From Sphingomonas arvum (GTDB lineage: Bacteria > Pseudomonadota > Alphaproteobacteria > Sphingomonadales > Sphingomonadaceae): a DNA stretch of 64,000 nucleotides. Shown piece by piece: positions 8,695 to 17,430 of this stretch (position 1 is the first letter of the stretch; the number at the start of each line of letters is the position of its first letter). The position numbers and the translations under genes were made by a program. Location: assembly GCF_026013565.1 (NCBI RefSeq), contig NZ_JAPDOB010000002.1:434001-498000 (forward strand), read 5' to 3'. The notes beneath the pieces were generated by a model that saw only the letters and a list, made by a program, of their open reading frames with translations, was not told the origin of the DNA and did no database searches.

Positions 8695-9110
8695 TGCAAG
8701 CATGTCCGGATGGGTTAGAAGCAGACATTCGTAGCCATGGGACTTCGTAGTAAAACAAGCCAAGGTATTGCTACGCCGAGCCTGCGTTCCTGACGAGCGT
8801 GGGGAAGGCCACACGTCAGCTACAGAAAAGCCCGTGTGCGCAACGTCTTAGCTGTGCATGTATGCCGACTCCGGCTCCGCCAACTTCTTTGATTGCCATC
8901 GCTCCCTCAACGTCCATGCTGCCCGCGTCGCTCCCTTGGCCGAGGCTTCCTGTGTGCGGCGTCGTCCACTGACATGCCTGCGACCACGAGGAAGTGCCCG
9001 GACCTGCTTGGAAGGAGGGATAGGGCGGCTGCTTTTCCGGGGACTGGGCCCGCTTCATTTGCGACCACGTGAGGCCTTGCTTGCTGCCTGAAACAGCTAC
9101 CTGCCTCAGC
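8695..9110. other. Non-coding gap between convergent genes
   Basis: About 415 bases separate the S41 peptidase gene from the convergent kinase gene. Short frames on both strands show no recognisable protein and poor third-position bias. No hairpin followed by a T-run was noticed. Confidence 0.4.
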
Positions 9111-10616
9111 TCACAGTAAGCGTTTCTGCAGTATGGTGGTGTCCTGCGGCGTGAATACGGTTTCGGCGTGGGCCGCGTGAGCAACGAACAAGCTCAATTC
9201 CTTGCCGCACAAGGGCTTTGAGAGAAGGACGGCGTGCTGAAAGCGAGCGGGCAGTTCGGTAACTCCGAAGCCGGACAGGAACCCGAACGGCTTTCCTTCC
9301 TCGCCGAGCAGATCGGCGATCGGGAAACTGCGCGCTCCGTTGAGATCCACGTCGAGGAGGGCAGCGTCGATTTCTGCTCCCCCCATCAGTTCCAAGGCTT
9401 CGCCCACGGTGGCTGCTGGACCGATTACCCGGCACCCGGCCTCAACCAGTAGCTGCGCGATCTGCAGCGCAATCAGGGGTTCGTCCTCGACAACAAGCAC
9501 AGAAAGCGACTTGTCGCGATGAGGCTCGGCATGGGCTTGTTGCGGCACTCGCAAGACGGGAAGCTGCCTTCCTCTCTCCACCAGCTCCTTGCCGGGAAGC
9601 GACATGTCACAGCAGAGACCTTCCGGCCGCCAATTGTACCGGAGGGTGCCTCCTAGCTGACGCTCGATACTGGCGCTGATCACGGTGGTGCCGAAACCCT
9701 TGTGATCGGGCGGGCGAAGCGTGGGACCTCCTTGTTCGCACCACTGGATGTTCAAGCGTTCGTGCTCCCCAAGAGCGTGCCACCAGTGCAGATGCACCGT
9801 TCCATTCTCGTTTGACAGAGCACCGTACTTGGCAGCGTTCGTGATCAGTTCATGGAGCACGAGCGCCATCGATTGAGCGGCGGCTGGTCGGAGCTTCACC
9901 GGTGGACCTTCGACTTCGAGCTGCTGCGCGACGCCTGTAAACGGCGCCAATTCCTCCTCGATCAGCAAGCAGAGGTCCGCACCTTCCCAGCGCGAGGAGG
10001 CCAGCAGGCTGTGAGCCCGTCCGAGCGCTTGAATGCGGCCGTTAACGGCTTGCCGGAAAGCATCAATGTCGTTGGCACGCGTAAGCTGGACGAGAGATTG
10101 CACCACGGTCAGCAAGTTCTTGGCTCGGTGATCGACCTCCCTGGCCAACAGGTGCTCGCGCTCCTGCGCTCGGCGGCGATCGGTGACATCGCGGACTATA
10201 CCGACCATCCTCGCCGCTCGGCCTTGCTCGTCGGCGATGATGCCCCCGTCCACCCGTACCCATCGCACTACACCGTCGTTCGAACGAACGATGCGGAACT
10301 CGCTTCTGAACTGCCGGTCGTCTCGCAGCGCAGCATCGATTTCAGTGCGGAAGGCTTCCAGGTCCTCTGGCAGAACAACTCTCAGAACATTCGAATAAGT
10401 AGGAGTTGTGTTCGGGCCGTAGCCGAAGATGTCATAGCAGCCCTTGGAAGCCGCTCCTTCTCCAGTCACTAAATTCCAGTCAAAGCTGCCGACGCCCCCA
10501 AGCTCTAAGGCAAGGAGGATGTGACGCTCATCCAAATCGGCCCATGAAATCGATGTGTCCGAGCCGATGGAGCCTGGACTGAAAGTAGGCGAAACGGACG
10601 ACCCGGTATCTACCAT
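9111..10616 (-). CDS. PAS sensor histidine kinase of the HWE type with C-terminal receiver
   Basis: The product is 501 residues from the ATG at 10616; GTG and TTG codons up to 10628 are alternatives. Counting from 10628, a PAS domain (about 33-150, ending MVGIVRDVTDRRRA) leads to REVDHRAKNLL with the phospho-accepting His at about 167. The ATP-binding N box is LVLHELITNAAKYG, and the WCEQGGP segment carries the W-x-E pattern that names HWE kinases. A receiver domain (about 375-490) contains LVVEDEP and the phospho-Asp in ALLDVDLNG. No membrane segment is seen, so it is a cytoplasmic sensor. It follows another sensor kinase on the same strand. Confidence 0.88.
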   Translation of the reverse strand: MVDTGSSVSPTFSPGSIGSDTSISWADLDERHILLALELGGVGSFDWNLVTGEGAASKGCYDIFGYGPNTTPTYSNVLRVVLPEDLEAFRTEIDAALRDDRQFRSEFRIVRSNDGVVRWVRVDGGIIADEQGRAARMVGIVRDVTDRRRAQEREHLLAREVDHRAKNLLTVVQSLVQLTRANDIDAFRQAVNGRIQALGRAHSLLASSRWEGADLCLLIEEELAPFTGVAQQLEVEGPPVKLRPAAAQSMALVLHELITNAAKYGALSNENGTVHLHWWHALGEHERLNIQWCEQGGPTLRPPDHKGFGTTVISASIERQLGGTLRYNWRPEGLCCDMSLPGKELVERGRQLPVLRVPQQAHAEPHRDKSLSVLVVEDEPLIALQIAQLLVEAGCRVIGPAATVGEALELMGGAEIDAALLDVDLNGARSFPIADLLGEEGKPFGFLSGFGVTELPARFQHAVLLSKPLCGKELSLFVAHAAHAETVFTPQDTTILQKRLL

Positions 10617-10707
10617 CGAGCTCACCAACGCCCGCCCGCTCGATAAACGCTGGATCCCGTAGCAAGTTGCGAGAGACCCACGTCTCCAATGCTGTGCGTT
10701 CGTTCAT
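10528..10707 (-). CDS. Possible 59-residue ORF overlapping the kinase start
   Basis: An ATG at 10707 opens a 59-codon frame (MNERTALETWVSRNLLRDPA, ending GHIDFMGRFG). It fills the gap between the two sensor kinase genes and runs about 90 bases into the second kinase in another frame. Its codon third positions are reasonably G/C-rich before the overlap. No clear ribosome site or family was found. It may be a short partner protein, or chance, with the real kinase start lying further inside its reading frame. Confidence 0.3.
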   Translation of the reverse strand: MNERTALETWVSRNLLRDPAFIERAGVGELDGRYRVVRFAYFQSRLHRLGHIDFMGRFG

Positions 10708-10751
10708 GGTCAGCTTTCGGCCAAGTCTGGCCGTCCGGCCATGAACCGTGC

Positions 10752-13214
10752 CTAGCTCGGCTTGAGCTCATCCACTTCGGCGATCTTGGCCGCCAACTCT
10801 TCCTCCCGGAAGGGCTTGACCAGCCGCACAAGGTCCGGCGCCACGCCGTCTGCTTCAGCATATCCGGACACGAGGAGAACCTTCAGGTCGGGGTCGTTAG
10901 CTCGCGCCAGCCGCGCCAGCTCGCTTCCATTCATGCCGGGCATCAGATGATCGGTGACAAGCAAGTCGATGCTTCCGCTTTCGCGCAAGAAAGGTAGCGC
11001 TTCCGCAGCGGACGCAGCCTCGACGACCGTGTAGCCCAGTTGAGCCAACATATGGGCCGTGCTGACCCGCACCAGCTCCTCGTCGTCAACCAGCAGCGCT
11101 CGGCCGCCGGTTGACCGCACCGGTTCCGCTTCGGGTTTCGTTGCGACCTGCATCTGTGCAGCGCTTGTGGCTGGCAGCCATACTTCAACATTGGTTCCCA
11201 CCCCGGGCGCACTCTCGATCGTCAGCACACCTCCAAGCTGCGAGGCGAGCCCGTGCACCATCGAGAGGCCCAAGCCGGTGCCCTGACCCACACCCTTCGT
11301 AGAGAAGAAGGGCTCGATCGCTCGCTCCCGAGTAGGCGCGTCCATGCCGTTTCCTGTGTCAGATACCGAAAGGCAGATGTAGCGACCCGGCGCCAGTCCG
11401 GGCGGATACGGTCGGTCTGGTCCATGCTCGTTCACCGAGAGACGAAGCACGCCTCCGTCCGGCATCGCGTCTCGAGCATTCACACACAGGTTGAGCACCG
11501 CCATTTCGATCTGGTTGGCATCAGCAATGGCTGGTGGGAGAGCTTCACTGATCTCGACTTTGACTTTGATCTGCGGACCGCTGGTGCTGGCAATCAGATT
11601 GACCATGCCCTCAACGAGATCCCCGACTTCAACGGGTCTCGGCTGCAGCGGTTGCCGCCGCGCGAAGGCGAGTAGTCTTTGCACCAGAACACGCGCCCGT
11701 TCGGCCGATTGGAGGGCGCCATCGATCAAACGGCGTTCCCGTTCGTCTCCGACTTGCTTTCGTTGCAGAAGATCGAGCGAGCCGATGATGGGACTGAGCA
11801 GATTGTTAAAATCGTGCGCCACGCCGCCGGTGAGCGCGCCCATGGCTTCCATCTTCTGACTCTGGCGAAGCTGCTCGTGAGCCCGCTCCAGCTCGGCGGT
11901 GCGCTCAGCAACTCGCTGCTCAAGCGTGTTGTTGAGCTCCCGCAGGGATTCCTCAGCGCGCTTCCGTTCGGTGATATCTACTTGAATGCCGTCCCAGACC
12001 ACCGTTCCATCGGGCTGGGGCCGTGGTTCGGATCGCAGATGTGCCCAGCGCACCTCGCCGTTCGCATGATGAAAACGCACCTCGATCTCGAAACGCGAGC
12101 AGGTCTGGATGGCCTGCGCCGACGCTAGAAGGAACCGCTCTCGATCTTCCTCGACGAGCATCTGGTAGGGCAGCGTGGGGTCCCCCATCACCTGCTCCAC
12201 GGTCAGCCCGCTCATCCGCTCATGGCTTTGCGAAAGATAGGTGAAGCGGCGATCGGAGCCGTCAGCATTGCCCGACATCTGGTAGACAGAGCCGCCTGGC
12301 AGGTTGTCAGTCAGGGCGCGCAGCCGCGCCTCGCTCTCCCGCAAGGCCTCCACGGCGGAATGCTGGGCCGTGACATCATGACCTTCGACGAAGATGCCGG
12401 TAACCTGCCCACTTCCGTCGGTCAGCGGCTCATAGATGAAATCGAGTAGGCGCTCCTGGAGTGCCTCGCCGACGTCTGACCCGATGCGGATTGGCACTCG
12501 CTCCGCGACAAACCGCTGACCACTGCGGAAGACCGTGTCGAGTAGGCTGAAGAATTCCTGTTCTTGCAATTCGGGAAAGACGTCCCGAACGGTGTTGCCG
12601 ACATACTCGCGCTCGCCGAATAGCCGCTTGTAGGTTGCGTTGACGAATTCAAACTCGTGGTCGGGTCCACCCAGGATGGTGATAAACCCTGGCGCCTGCT
12701 CGAACATGCGAGCCAGCCGTTTGCGCTCTTCCTCCTGCTGTCCTCGCAGGAGGACCGCTTCAGTCGTTTCAGTGCAGGTGCAGAACATGCCGGCAACCTG
12801 TCCATCGTCGTCGAAGACGGGCGAGTAGGAGAAGGTAAACCAGGTCTGCTCGTCGTAGCCCCGGCGGTTCATCAGAAGCGGCAAGTCTTCGCGGAAGCTT
12901 GCCTCGCCCGCCAATGCGGCGTTGATCAGTGGCGAGATGTCGGGCCAGATTTCGGCCCAGATGTCCCGGAACGGTCTGCCCAGCGCTTCGGGATGCTTCG
13001 ATCCGAGTACCTGGGCGTATGGATCATTGTAAAGGAAGGCGAGTTCGGGTCCCCACGCGACGAACATCGGAAAGCGGGAATTGAGCAGCAATGCGACGAT
13101 GGCCCGCAAGGACGCGGGCCATCGCTCGGGCGGTCCGAGTGAGGAAGACGACCAATCGTGATTACGCATCAGCGCTCCCATCACGCCGCGAGCAAATAGA
13201 TGGTTTGAGCTCAT
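10752..13214 (-). CDS. Hybrid PAS sensor histidine kinase with C-terminal receiver
   Basis: The product is 820 residues from the ATG at 13214, preceded by AGGA about 6 bases upstream; the frame is open further up but that part looks non-coding. At least three PAS-like domains occur in series: WGPELAFLYNDPYAQVLG, then FVNATYKRLFGEREYVG, then a PAS/PAC pair ending VDITERKRAEE. A coiled coil leads to the H box GGVAHDFNNLLSPIIG. The ATP domain shows VLNLCVNARDAMPDGG and GTGLGLSMVHGL. The receiver has LLVDDEE and phospho-Asp near residue 756 (LVTDHLMPG). No membrane segment is visible, so the stimulus is probably cytoplasmic, possibly light or redox. Confidence 0.9.
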   Translation of the reverse strand: MSSNHLFARGVMGALMRNHDWSSSSLGPPERWPASLRAIVALLLNSRFPMFVAWGPELAFLYNDPYAQVLGSKHPEALGRPFRDIWAEIWPDISPLINAALAGEASFREDLPLLMNRRGYDEQTWFTFSYSPVFDDDGQVAGMFCTCTETTEAVLLRGQQEEERKRLARMFEQAPGFITILGGPDHEFEFVNATYKRLFGEREYVGNTVRDVFPELQEQEFFSLLDTVFRSGQRFVAERVPIRIGSDVGEALQERLLDFIYEPLTDGSGQVTGIFVEGHDVTAQHSAVEALRESEARLRALTDNLPGGSVYQMSGNADGSDRRFTYLSQSHERMSGLTVEQVMGDPTLPYQMLVEEDRERFLLASAQAIQTCSRFEIEVRFHHANGEVRWAHLRSEPRPQPDGTVVWDGIQVDITERKRAEESLRELNNTLEQRVAERTAELERAHEQLRQSQKMEAMGALTGGVAHDFNNLLSPIIGSLDLLQRKQVGDERERRLIDGALQSAERARVLVQRLLAFARRQPLQPRPVEVGDLVEGMVNLIASTSGPQIKVKVEISEALPPAIADANQIEMAVLNLCVNARDAMPDGGVLRLSVNEHGPDRPYPPGLAPGRYICLSVSDTGNGMDAPTRERAIEPFFSTKGVGQGTGLGLSMVHGLASQLGGVLTIESAPGVGTNVEVWLPATSAAQMQVATKPEAEPVRSTGGRALLVDDEELVRVSTAHMLAQLGYTVVEAASAAEALPFLRESGSIDLLVTDHLMPGMNGSELARLARANDPDLKVLLVSGYAEADGVAPDLVRLVKPFREEELAAKIAEVDELKPS

Positions 13215-13850
13215 AGGGTTCCTACTTCGGTCACCTTCGCGCTCTGCGCCAAAGTCGTGAAATGGTCCAATCACGCAAGCTCCCAACGCCGCGGTGCGAG
13301 CGCAGGTGGGCCAGTCGCCTTCAGCGGTGATGCTATTCCTCGCTTCAGGTGGAGAACTGTTGCGTCGAAGCGGGGCTTTTCCGGGCACGGCGCGAGCAGA
13401 CGCGATAGTTACCTAATGGATGAAGTTGTCCCGCGGATTGCGGCCCGAACAGCCACCCGGAGTCGCACTCGGATCCTTGGCACCGCCACTGGCCGGCAGC
13501 CGCAGGCTCACGCAAGCATAGCACTCGGAGCCACGGCTTTCATCATTGTTGCCCGCCCGGAACGGGAGCGCCCTTGGAGCGTAGTACGGGCACGAGACGG
13601 ACGCAGGTGGCACCCTGCGTGGCTTCCCCCGGCGCCCATCCCCGGGAACACTCCAGCGACCCGCCAGGGAGGGCGGAGACCGAAGCAGAGATCAAGCCCG
13701 CTTCGGGGTCGCTGAAGTCGTTCAGGCGCTTTTTCTATGATGACGTATCCGGCGCAGCAATGCGTGGGCAAGGTACGGCCGATCACGGGTCCTTGGTCCT
13801 ATGCCTTGCGGTATAATACCGAACCTTGTCGTCCGGCTTGCAGTGCCGCT
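13215..13850. other. Non-coding gap upstream of the hybrid kinase gene
   Basis: About 635 bases with only short, unconvincing frames on both strands. A 13-base near-palindrome around TATAAT (13809-13821, arms CGGTAT/ATACCG) stands out in this GC-rich DNA and could be a -10 element or operator. No matching -35 box at normal spacing was found. Otherwise nothing was recognised. Confidence 0.35.
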
Positions 13851-14153
13851 CTAGTCCGGTTGCACGGACAGACGGTGCTCCCGCTCATAACGGAGCACCT
13901 CATCCTCGTGCACGCGCAGGTGCCGGCCGCCGATCCGTCGTCCGACCAGTCGCCGCGTCCTGATCTCCTCGACGATGTAGTCCTGACTGACGCCCCATCG
14001 CTGAGCCAGGCGGGACACGGAATATTCGTGAGGCTGTTGCGCTTCTCGCATGACACGGCCCGCTTCGTTTTCCCCATCGGGAATAACCGTGGCGCTGCCG
14101 GCAGGTCCAGCGGTCCTCACCTCAAGCTTCTCGAGATCAAGGGAGACCACCAC
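13851..14153 (-). CDS. Small helix-turn-helix (excisionase/MerR-like) DNA-binding protein
   Basis: A 100-residue protein from a GTG at 14153. Residues about 44-92 (YSVSRLAQRWGVSQDYIVEE, then LVGRRIGGRHLRVHEDEVLR) match the winged helix-turn-helix fold of excisionase-family proteins, including the characteristic R-I-G-G-R-H-L-R wing. An ATG at 14051 would give a 67-residue protein closer to the usual family length and would leave room for a divergent promoter, so the start is uncertain. The fusion gene begins on the other strand 2 bases away, which makes local regulation plausible. No integrase or phage gene accompanies it. Confidence 0.7.
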   Translation of the reverse strand: MVVSLDLEKLEVRTAGPAGSATVIPDGENEAGRVMREAQQPHEYSVSRLAQRWGVSQDYIVEEIRTRRLVGRRIGGRHLRVHEDEVLRYEREHRLSVQPD

Positions 14154-14155
14154 GA

Positions 14156-16612
14156 GTGTCCGTTGGATTGACTCACGTCATGGCGATCAAAAAGGTCAGT
14201 TCGCCGGATTACCTTCGAGCTCTGTTCGCAGCTTGGCGCGCGGGCGACGCCGTGATGCCGCTCAACGATCTGAGCGAGACTGACGTGCCTGGGACGCTGG
14301 TTCAGCAGCGATTGACCGTGCTGGAAGGCGGCGGCTGGTTCGACGACCAGATCAGCCTGGCAGATGACGGCACCCCAGCTCTGGTCAGCTTCACGTCAGG
14401 CACCACCGGCAAGCCCAAGGCTATCTTGCTCAGCCGGGGAGCGCTCGGCGATGTCACTCAGCGTCTCATTGACGTATCCGGCCTGGACCATTCGGTACGT
14501 GAATACGTCGGTGTTCCGGTGACCTATTCGTTTGGATTGGGTCGGGCGCGCGCGGTCGCGGCAGTGGGTGGACGTAGCTTCCTGCCCGCCAAGGGCTTTC
14601 GCCCGAGCGAGCTTGCCGAGATGCTCAGCAACGGTGCAATGAACGCGTTCTCCGCAGTTCCGACCATGCTCCGTCTGGTGCTGGCGCAGGACCATCTGTT
14701 CCGCGAGTGCGGCCGGAATCTGCGCTGGCTCGAGATCGGTAGCCAGCCGATGAGCCCGGAAGAGAAGCGGGCCATCCGCCGGTTGTTCCCCGAGGCCCGG
14801 ATCGTCCAGCACTATGGTCTGACGGAAGCCTCGCGCTCGACATTTCTGGACATCAGCGCTGCCGACTACGTGGAGATGGACAGCGTGGGCCGCCCGAACG
14901 GATCGGTGGAGGTGCGGGTCGATGCAGATGACCGTATCTGCATCCGCGGTCCGCACCTGGCGAGCGGCGAGATTACGGCCGACGGGCTGGTCAGCTTGAC
15001 GGACGATGAAGGCTGGCTGCGGACTGGCGACCTCGGCGTCATCGATGCGGGCGGAAGCCTCCACTACCAGGGCCGGGCGGACAACCTCATCAACGTCGGC
15101 GGCTTGAAGGTTCCGCTGGAATTGTTCGAGCAGCGCCTGCTCGACAGGGTCACCGCCGAGCAGGGAAGCGTCGCCGTGGCATCCCGCAGCGACCCGTTGC
15201 GAGGGCAGGCCATCGTGCTCGCATACGAGCCGGGGGCCGATCTTCGCATACTGCGAGACAAGGCGGTGGAGGTCGCCCACGATTTCGGCCTGAGCGCCGC
15301 GGACTTCTTGCTCGTCGAGGTGGCGGCGATTCCAAGGACAGACACCGGTAAGGTCCGCAGAAACGAGCTCTCCCAGCTAGCGCCGGATCTCGGCGGCCGC
15401 ACCGCTCCACCTGCTCGAAAGTCCGGCGGAGCCATCTCCAGCCGACTTGCCGAGCTGCTGAACCGTGAAGCCATCGACCCGAGCCTCAGCTATGTCGAAC
15501 TGGGCGGCGACTCTCTGACATTCGTGCAAGTGTCGATGTTGCTCGAAGAGGAACTTGGTGAGCTGCCCGACGACTGGGAACTGCTACCCGTAAGTCAGCT
15601 GGATGCACTCACCGCCGGGCACAAAGCCACCGTGCCGACGGGGGCAACGATGGACACCCAGATCGCTTTACGAGCCCTGGCCATCATCGGCGTGGTCCTT
15701 AACCATACCACGGAAGCTCAGATTGGCGGTGGTGCCTACCTGCTGCTCGTGCTCGCTGGCGCCCTGTTTGCCCGCTTCCAATACGGTCGGCTGATATCCG
15801 GCGACATGCTGCGCGGGTTTGCGCCATTCCTGGTACGGCTGCTGGGTACCTATTATCTGATCTTGGCAGGTTACCAGTTTCTGCGCGGCGACGTAGACTG
15901 GCGCCGATGGGCGCTGATCGGCAACTTCTTCCCGGACCTGCAAGCGCAGCATAGCCTGCTCCCGTTCTTTTGGTTCATCGTTGCCTTCGTCCAGCTGGTG
16001 CTCCTGTTCACTCTCCCCTTCGCTGTTGCAGGCTTCCGGCGGCGGATGAGCGAGCATCCGTGGCGAGCCGGATTCGCCCTGACGGTCGCCGGCTTCGCCG
16101 TGGCTGTGATTAGCCGCTTGGCCGTCCATTTCTTCGCTCCCAGCCTAGCGCTGGAGGAAAATGGGCACTTCACGACCCGCACGCCGATGTTCCTGTTCTA
16201 CCTGTTCGCCTTCGGCTGGACTCTCCAGTTCACCCGAACTCGCAAGCAGAAGCTGGTGATGTCAGCTGCCACCTTCGTGATGTTTCCCCTGATCGGCGTC
16301 CTGCCGTATGCAGTATGGCTGATACTCGGCAGCCTCGCCGTGATCTGGATCCCGCGCGTGCCCGTACCCAGGCACCTCAAGCGCCTCATTGGCGCCGTTG
16401 CCGGTGCCACCTTCTATATATTCCTCGTGCACATGTTCCCCGTCCATGTGGTCATGGGCGTATGGCCGAGCAGAGGTTCGCCGCTGCCGAACCTCCTGGC
16501 TGTCACCTTCGCCATTGCTCTGGGACTGTTGGTGGCGTTCGTCGTTGACCGGACGGTCAGACGAGTTCGGTCCGTTGCGCCAAGCTACCAACGGATCGAA
16601 CCAGCCGAATGA
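14156..16612 (+). CDS. Adenylating enzyme-acyl carrier-membrane acyltransferase (AT3) fusion
   Basis: An 818-residue single chain holds three recognisable parts. (1) A shortened ANL adenylation domain (about 1-410) has FTSGTTGKPK near 79, YGLTEAS near 220, RTGDLG near 290, GRADNLINVGGLKV near 305 and the catalytic-Lys motif TDTGKVRR near 395; only about 75 residues precede the first motif where 150 or more are usual. (2) A carrier domain has the phosphopantetheine site LGGDSLTFVQ near 446. (3) An acyltransferase-3 membrane domain (about 500-800) carries the family's R-x10-H motif in ALRALAIIGVVLNH and roughly ten hydrophobic segments. The start may be GTG 14156 or ATG 14180. The layout suggests activation, tethering and transfer of an acyl or aminoacyl group across the membrane in one protein. 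The substrate and acceptor are unknown. Confidence 0.85.
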   Translation: MSVGLTHVMAIKKVSSPDYLRALFAAWRAGDAVMPLNDLSETDVPGTLVQQRLTVLEGGGWFDDQISLADDGTPALVSFTSGTTGKPKAILLSRGALGDVTQRLIDVSGLDHSVREYVGVPVTYSFGLGRARAVAAVGGRSFLPAKGFRPSELAEMLSNGAMNAFSAVPTMLRLVLAQDHLFRECGRNLRWLEIGSQPMSPEEKRAIRRLFPEARIVQHYGLTEASRSTFLDISAADYVEMDSVGRPNGSVEVRVDADDRICIRGPHLASGEITADGLVSLTDDEGWLRTGDLGVIDAGGSLHYQGRADNLINVGGLKVPLELFEQRLLDRVTAEQGSVAVASRSDPLRGQAIVLAYEPGADLRILRDKAVEVAHDFGLSAADFLLVEVAAIPRTDTGKVRRNELSQLAPDLGGRTAPPARKSGGAISSRLAELLNREAIDPSLSYVELGGDSLTFVQVSMLLEEELGELPDDWELLPVSQLDALTAGHKATVPTGATMDTQIALRALAIIGVVLNHTTEAQIGGGAYLLLVLAGALFARFQYGRLISGDMLRGFAPFLVRLLGTYYLILAGYQFLRGDVDWRRWALIGNFFPDLQAQHSLLPFFWFIVAFVQLVLLFTLPFAVAGFRRRMSEHPWRAGFALTVAGFAVAVISRLAVHFFAPSLALEENGHFTTRTPMFLFYLFAFGWTLQFTRTRKQKLVMSAATFVMFPLIGVLPYAVWLILGSLAVIWIPRVPVPRHLKRLIGAVAGATFYIFLVHMFPVHVVMGVWPSRGSPLPNLLAVTFAIALGLLVAFVVDRTVRRVRSVAPSYQRIEPAE

Positions 16613-16902
16613 TCGAGTTACCCGCTTGCCATCCGACAACACGTTGAGGCGGATGCAGGATCTGCTTAGCAGCTGAACCAATGACTGCTTACGAGTGCCC
16701 GCGTGAACAACCGCGCCGTTCAAGGAAGCGCTTGGCTGACGGGTCGCAATGGCTGGCAAGCAGACATTTCGGCCAAAGGACACGGGTTTATTGCTTTCCC
16801 GATCGGGTCCGACCCGCTGCGCGTCGGCAAGCTGTGGGCGCACTGAGCGGCGTCACGCTGCCCAAGCTTTCGGATGACTTCCATGTGTGCCATCCCGACG
16901 GG

Positions 16903-17361
16903 GTGCTTACCCAGAAGTCACGCTATGCTCTGCGTTCGCTGCTCTACCTGGTGGAAGAGGGCGCCGGAGCGCCTATTCAGCTCGCCCGCATTGCGGACAC
17001 GCAGAAGATCCCGCCGAAGTACCTGGAGCTCATCATGCTGGAGCTGAAGAAGGCCGGCATCGTGCGCAGTACGAGGGGCCCGCGGGGCGGCTACGTCCTG
17101 ACCCGATCCCCGCATGAGATCTCGTTCGGGGCAATCGTGCGGGCGTTGGAAGGACCGATCGCACTGATCAGCTGCGCAAGCGAGAATTTCTACGCTCCCT
17201 GCGGTGACTGCCACGATGAAGTTAACTGCGCGATCCGGCGGGCCTTCATGGTGGTGCGGGACGAAACGACTCGCGTCCTGGACTCGATCTCGCTTTCCAA
17301 GGGGGCGGACTGGGAAGGCAGGCTTCCCGCGTCGGACGGTTCGGAAATCAAGCCGGGGTGA
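16903..17361 (+). CDS. Rrf2-family transcriptional regulator with cysteine cluster
   Basis: A 152-residue protein is read from the GTG at 16903, where family similarity begins (VLTQKSRYALRSLLYL). The frame is open from 16681 but the upstream part has no family character. The winged-helix region contains IPPKYLELIMLELKKAGIV and STRGPRGGYVL. Four cysteines follow at about 91, 100, 103 and 109 (CASENFYAPCGDC, then HDEVNC), the position where Rrf2 proteins bind an Fe-S cluster. It lies 70 bases before the sulfate-binding protein gene on the same strand. Control of sulfate uptake in response to sulfur or redox state is inferred from position. Confidence 0.8.
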   Translation: MLTQKSRYALRSLLYLVEEGAGAPIQLARIADTQKIPPKYLELIMLELKKAGIVRSTRGPRGGYVLTRSPHEISFGAIVRALEGPIALISCASENFYAPCGDCHDEVNCAIRRAFMVVRDETTRVLDSISLSKGADWEGRLPASDGSEIKPG

Positions 17362-17404
17362 ACAAAAGATTAATTGTCTAGTCGTGAGCTAGGGTTCATC
17401 TTTT

Positions 17405-17427
17405 CAACTCTCCTGATACGGGAGTTG
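17405..17427 (+). promoter_or_regulatory. Hairpin covering the ribosome site of the sulfate-binding protein gene
   Basis: CAACTCTC (17405-17412) pairs with GGGAGTTG (17420-17427) over 8 bases with one T-G wobble and a 7-base loop. The right arm contains the GGAG ribosome site of the gene starting at 17431. Folding of the mRNA would therefore hide the site. As DNA it could equally be an operator for the adjacent Rrf2 regulator. No known riboswitch consensus was recognised. Confidence 0.45.
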
Positions 17428-17430
17428 AAG

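Noticed and set aside
8816-9184. A 122-codon minus-strand frame after the HWE kinase
   Set aside because: No similarity or ribosome site, poor third-position bias, and partial overlap with the kinase gene.
13809-13821. TATAAT as a promoter -10 box
   Set aside because: No -35 element at 16-18 bases was found, and no gene starts downstream on that strand in the next 300 bases.
13851-14153. Integrated phage or genomic island inferred from an excisionase-like gene
   Set aside because: No integrase, tRNA target, direct repeats or phage genes are visible. The fold is shared by many ordinary regulators.
16681-16902. A 74-residue N-terminal extension of the Rrf2 regulator
   Set aside because: Family similarity starts exactly at the GTG 16903. 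The upstream residues are Arg-rich and unlike any Rrf2 protein.
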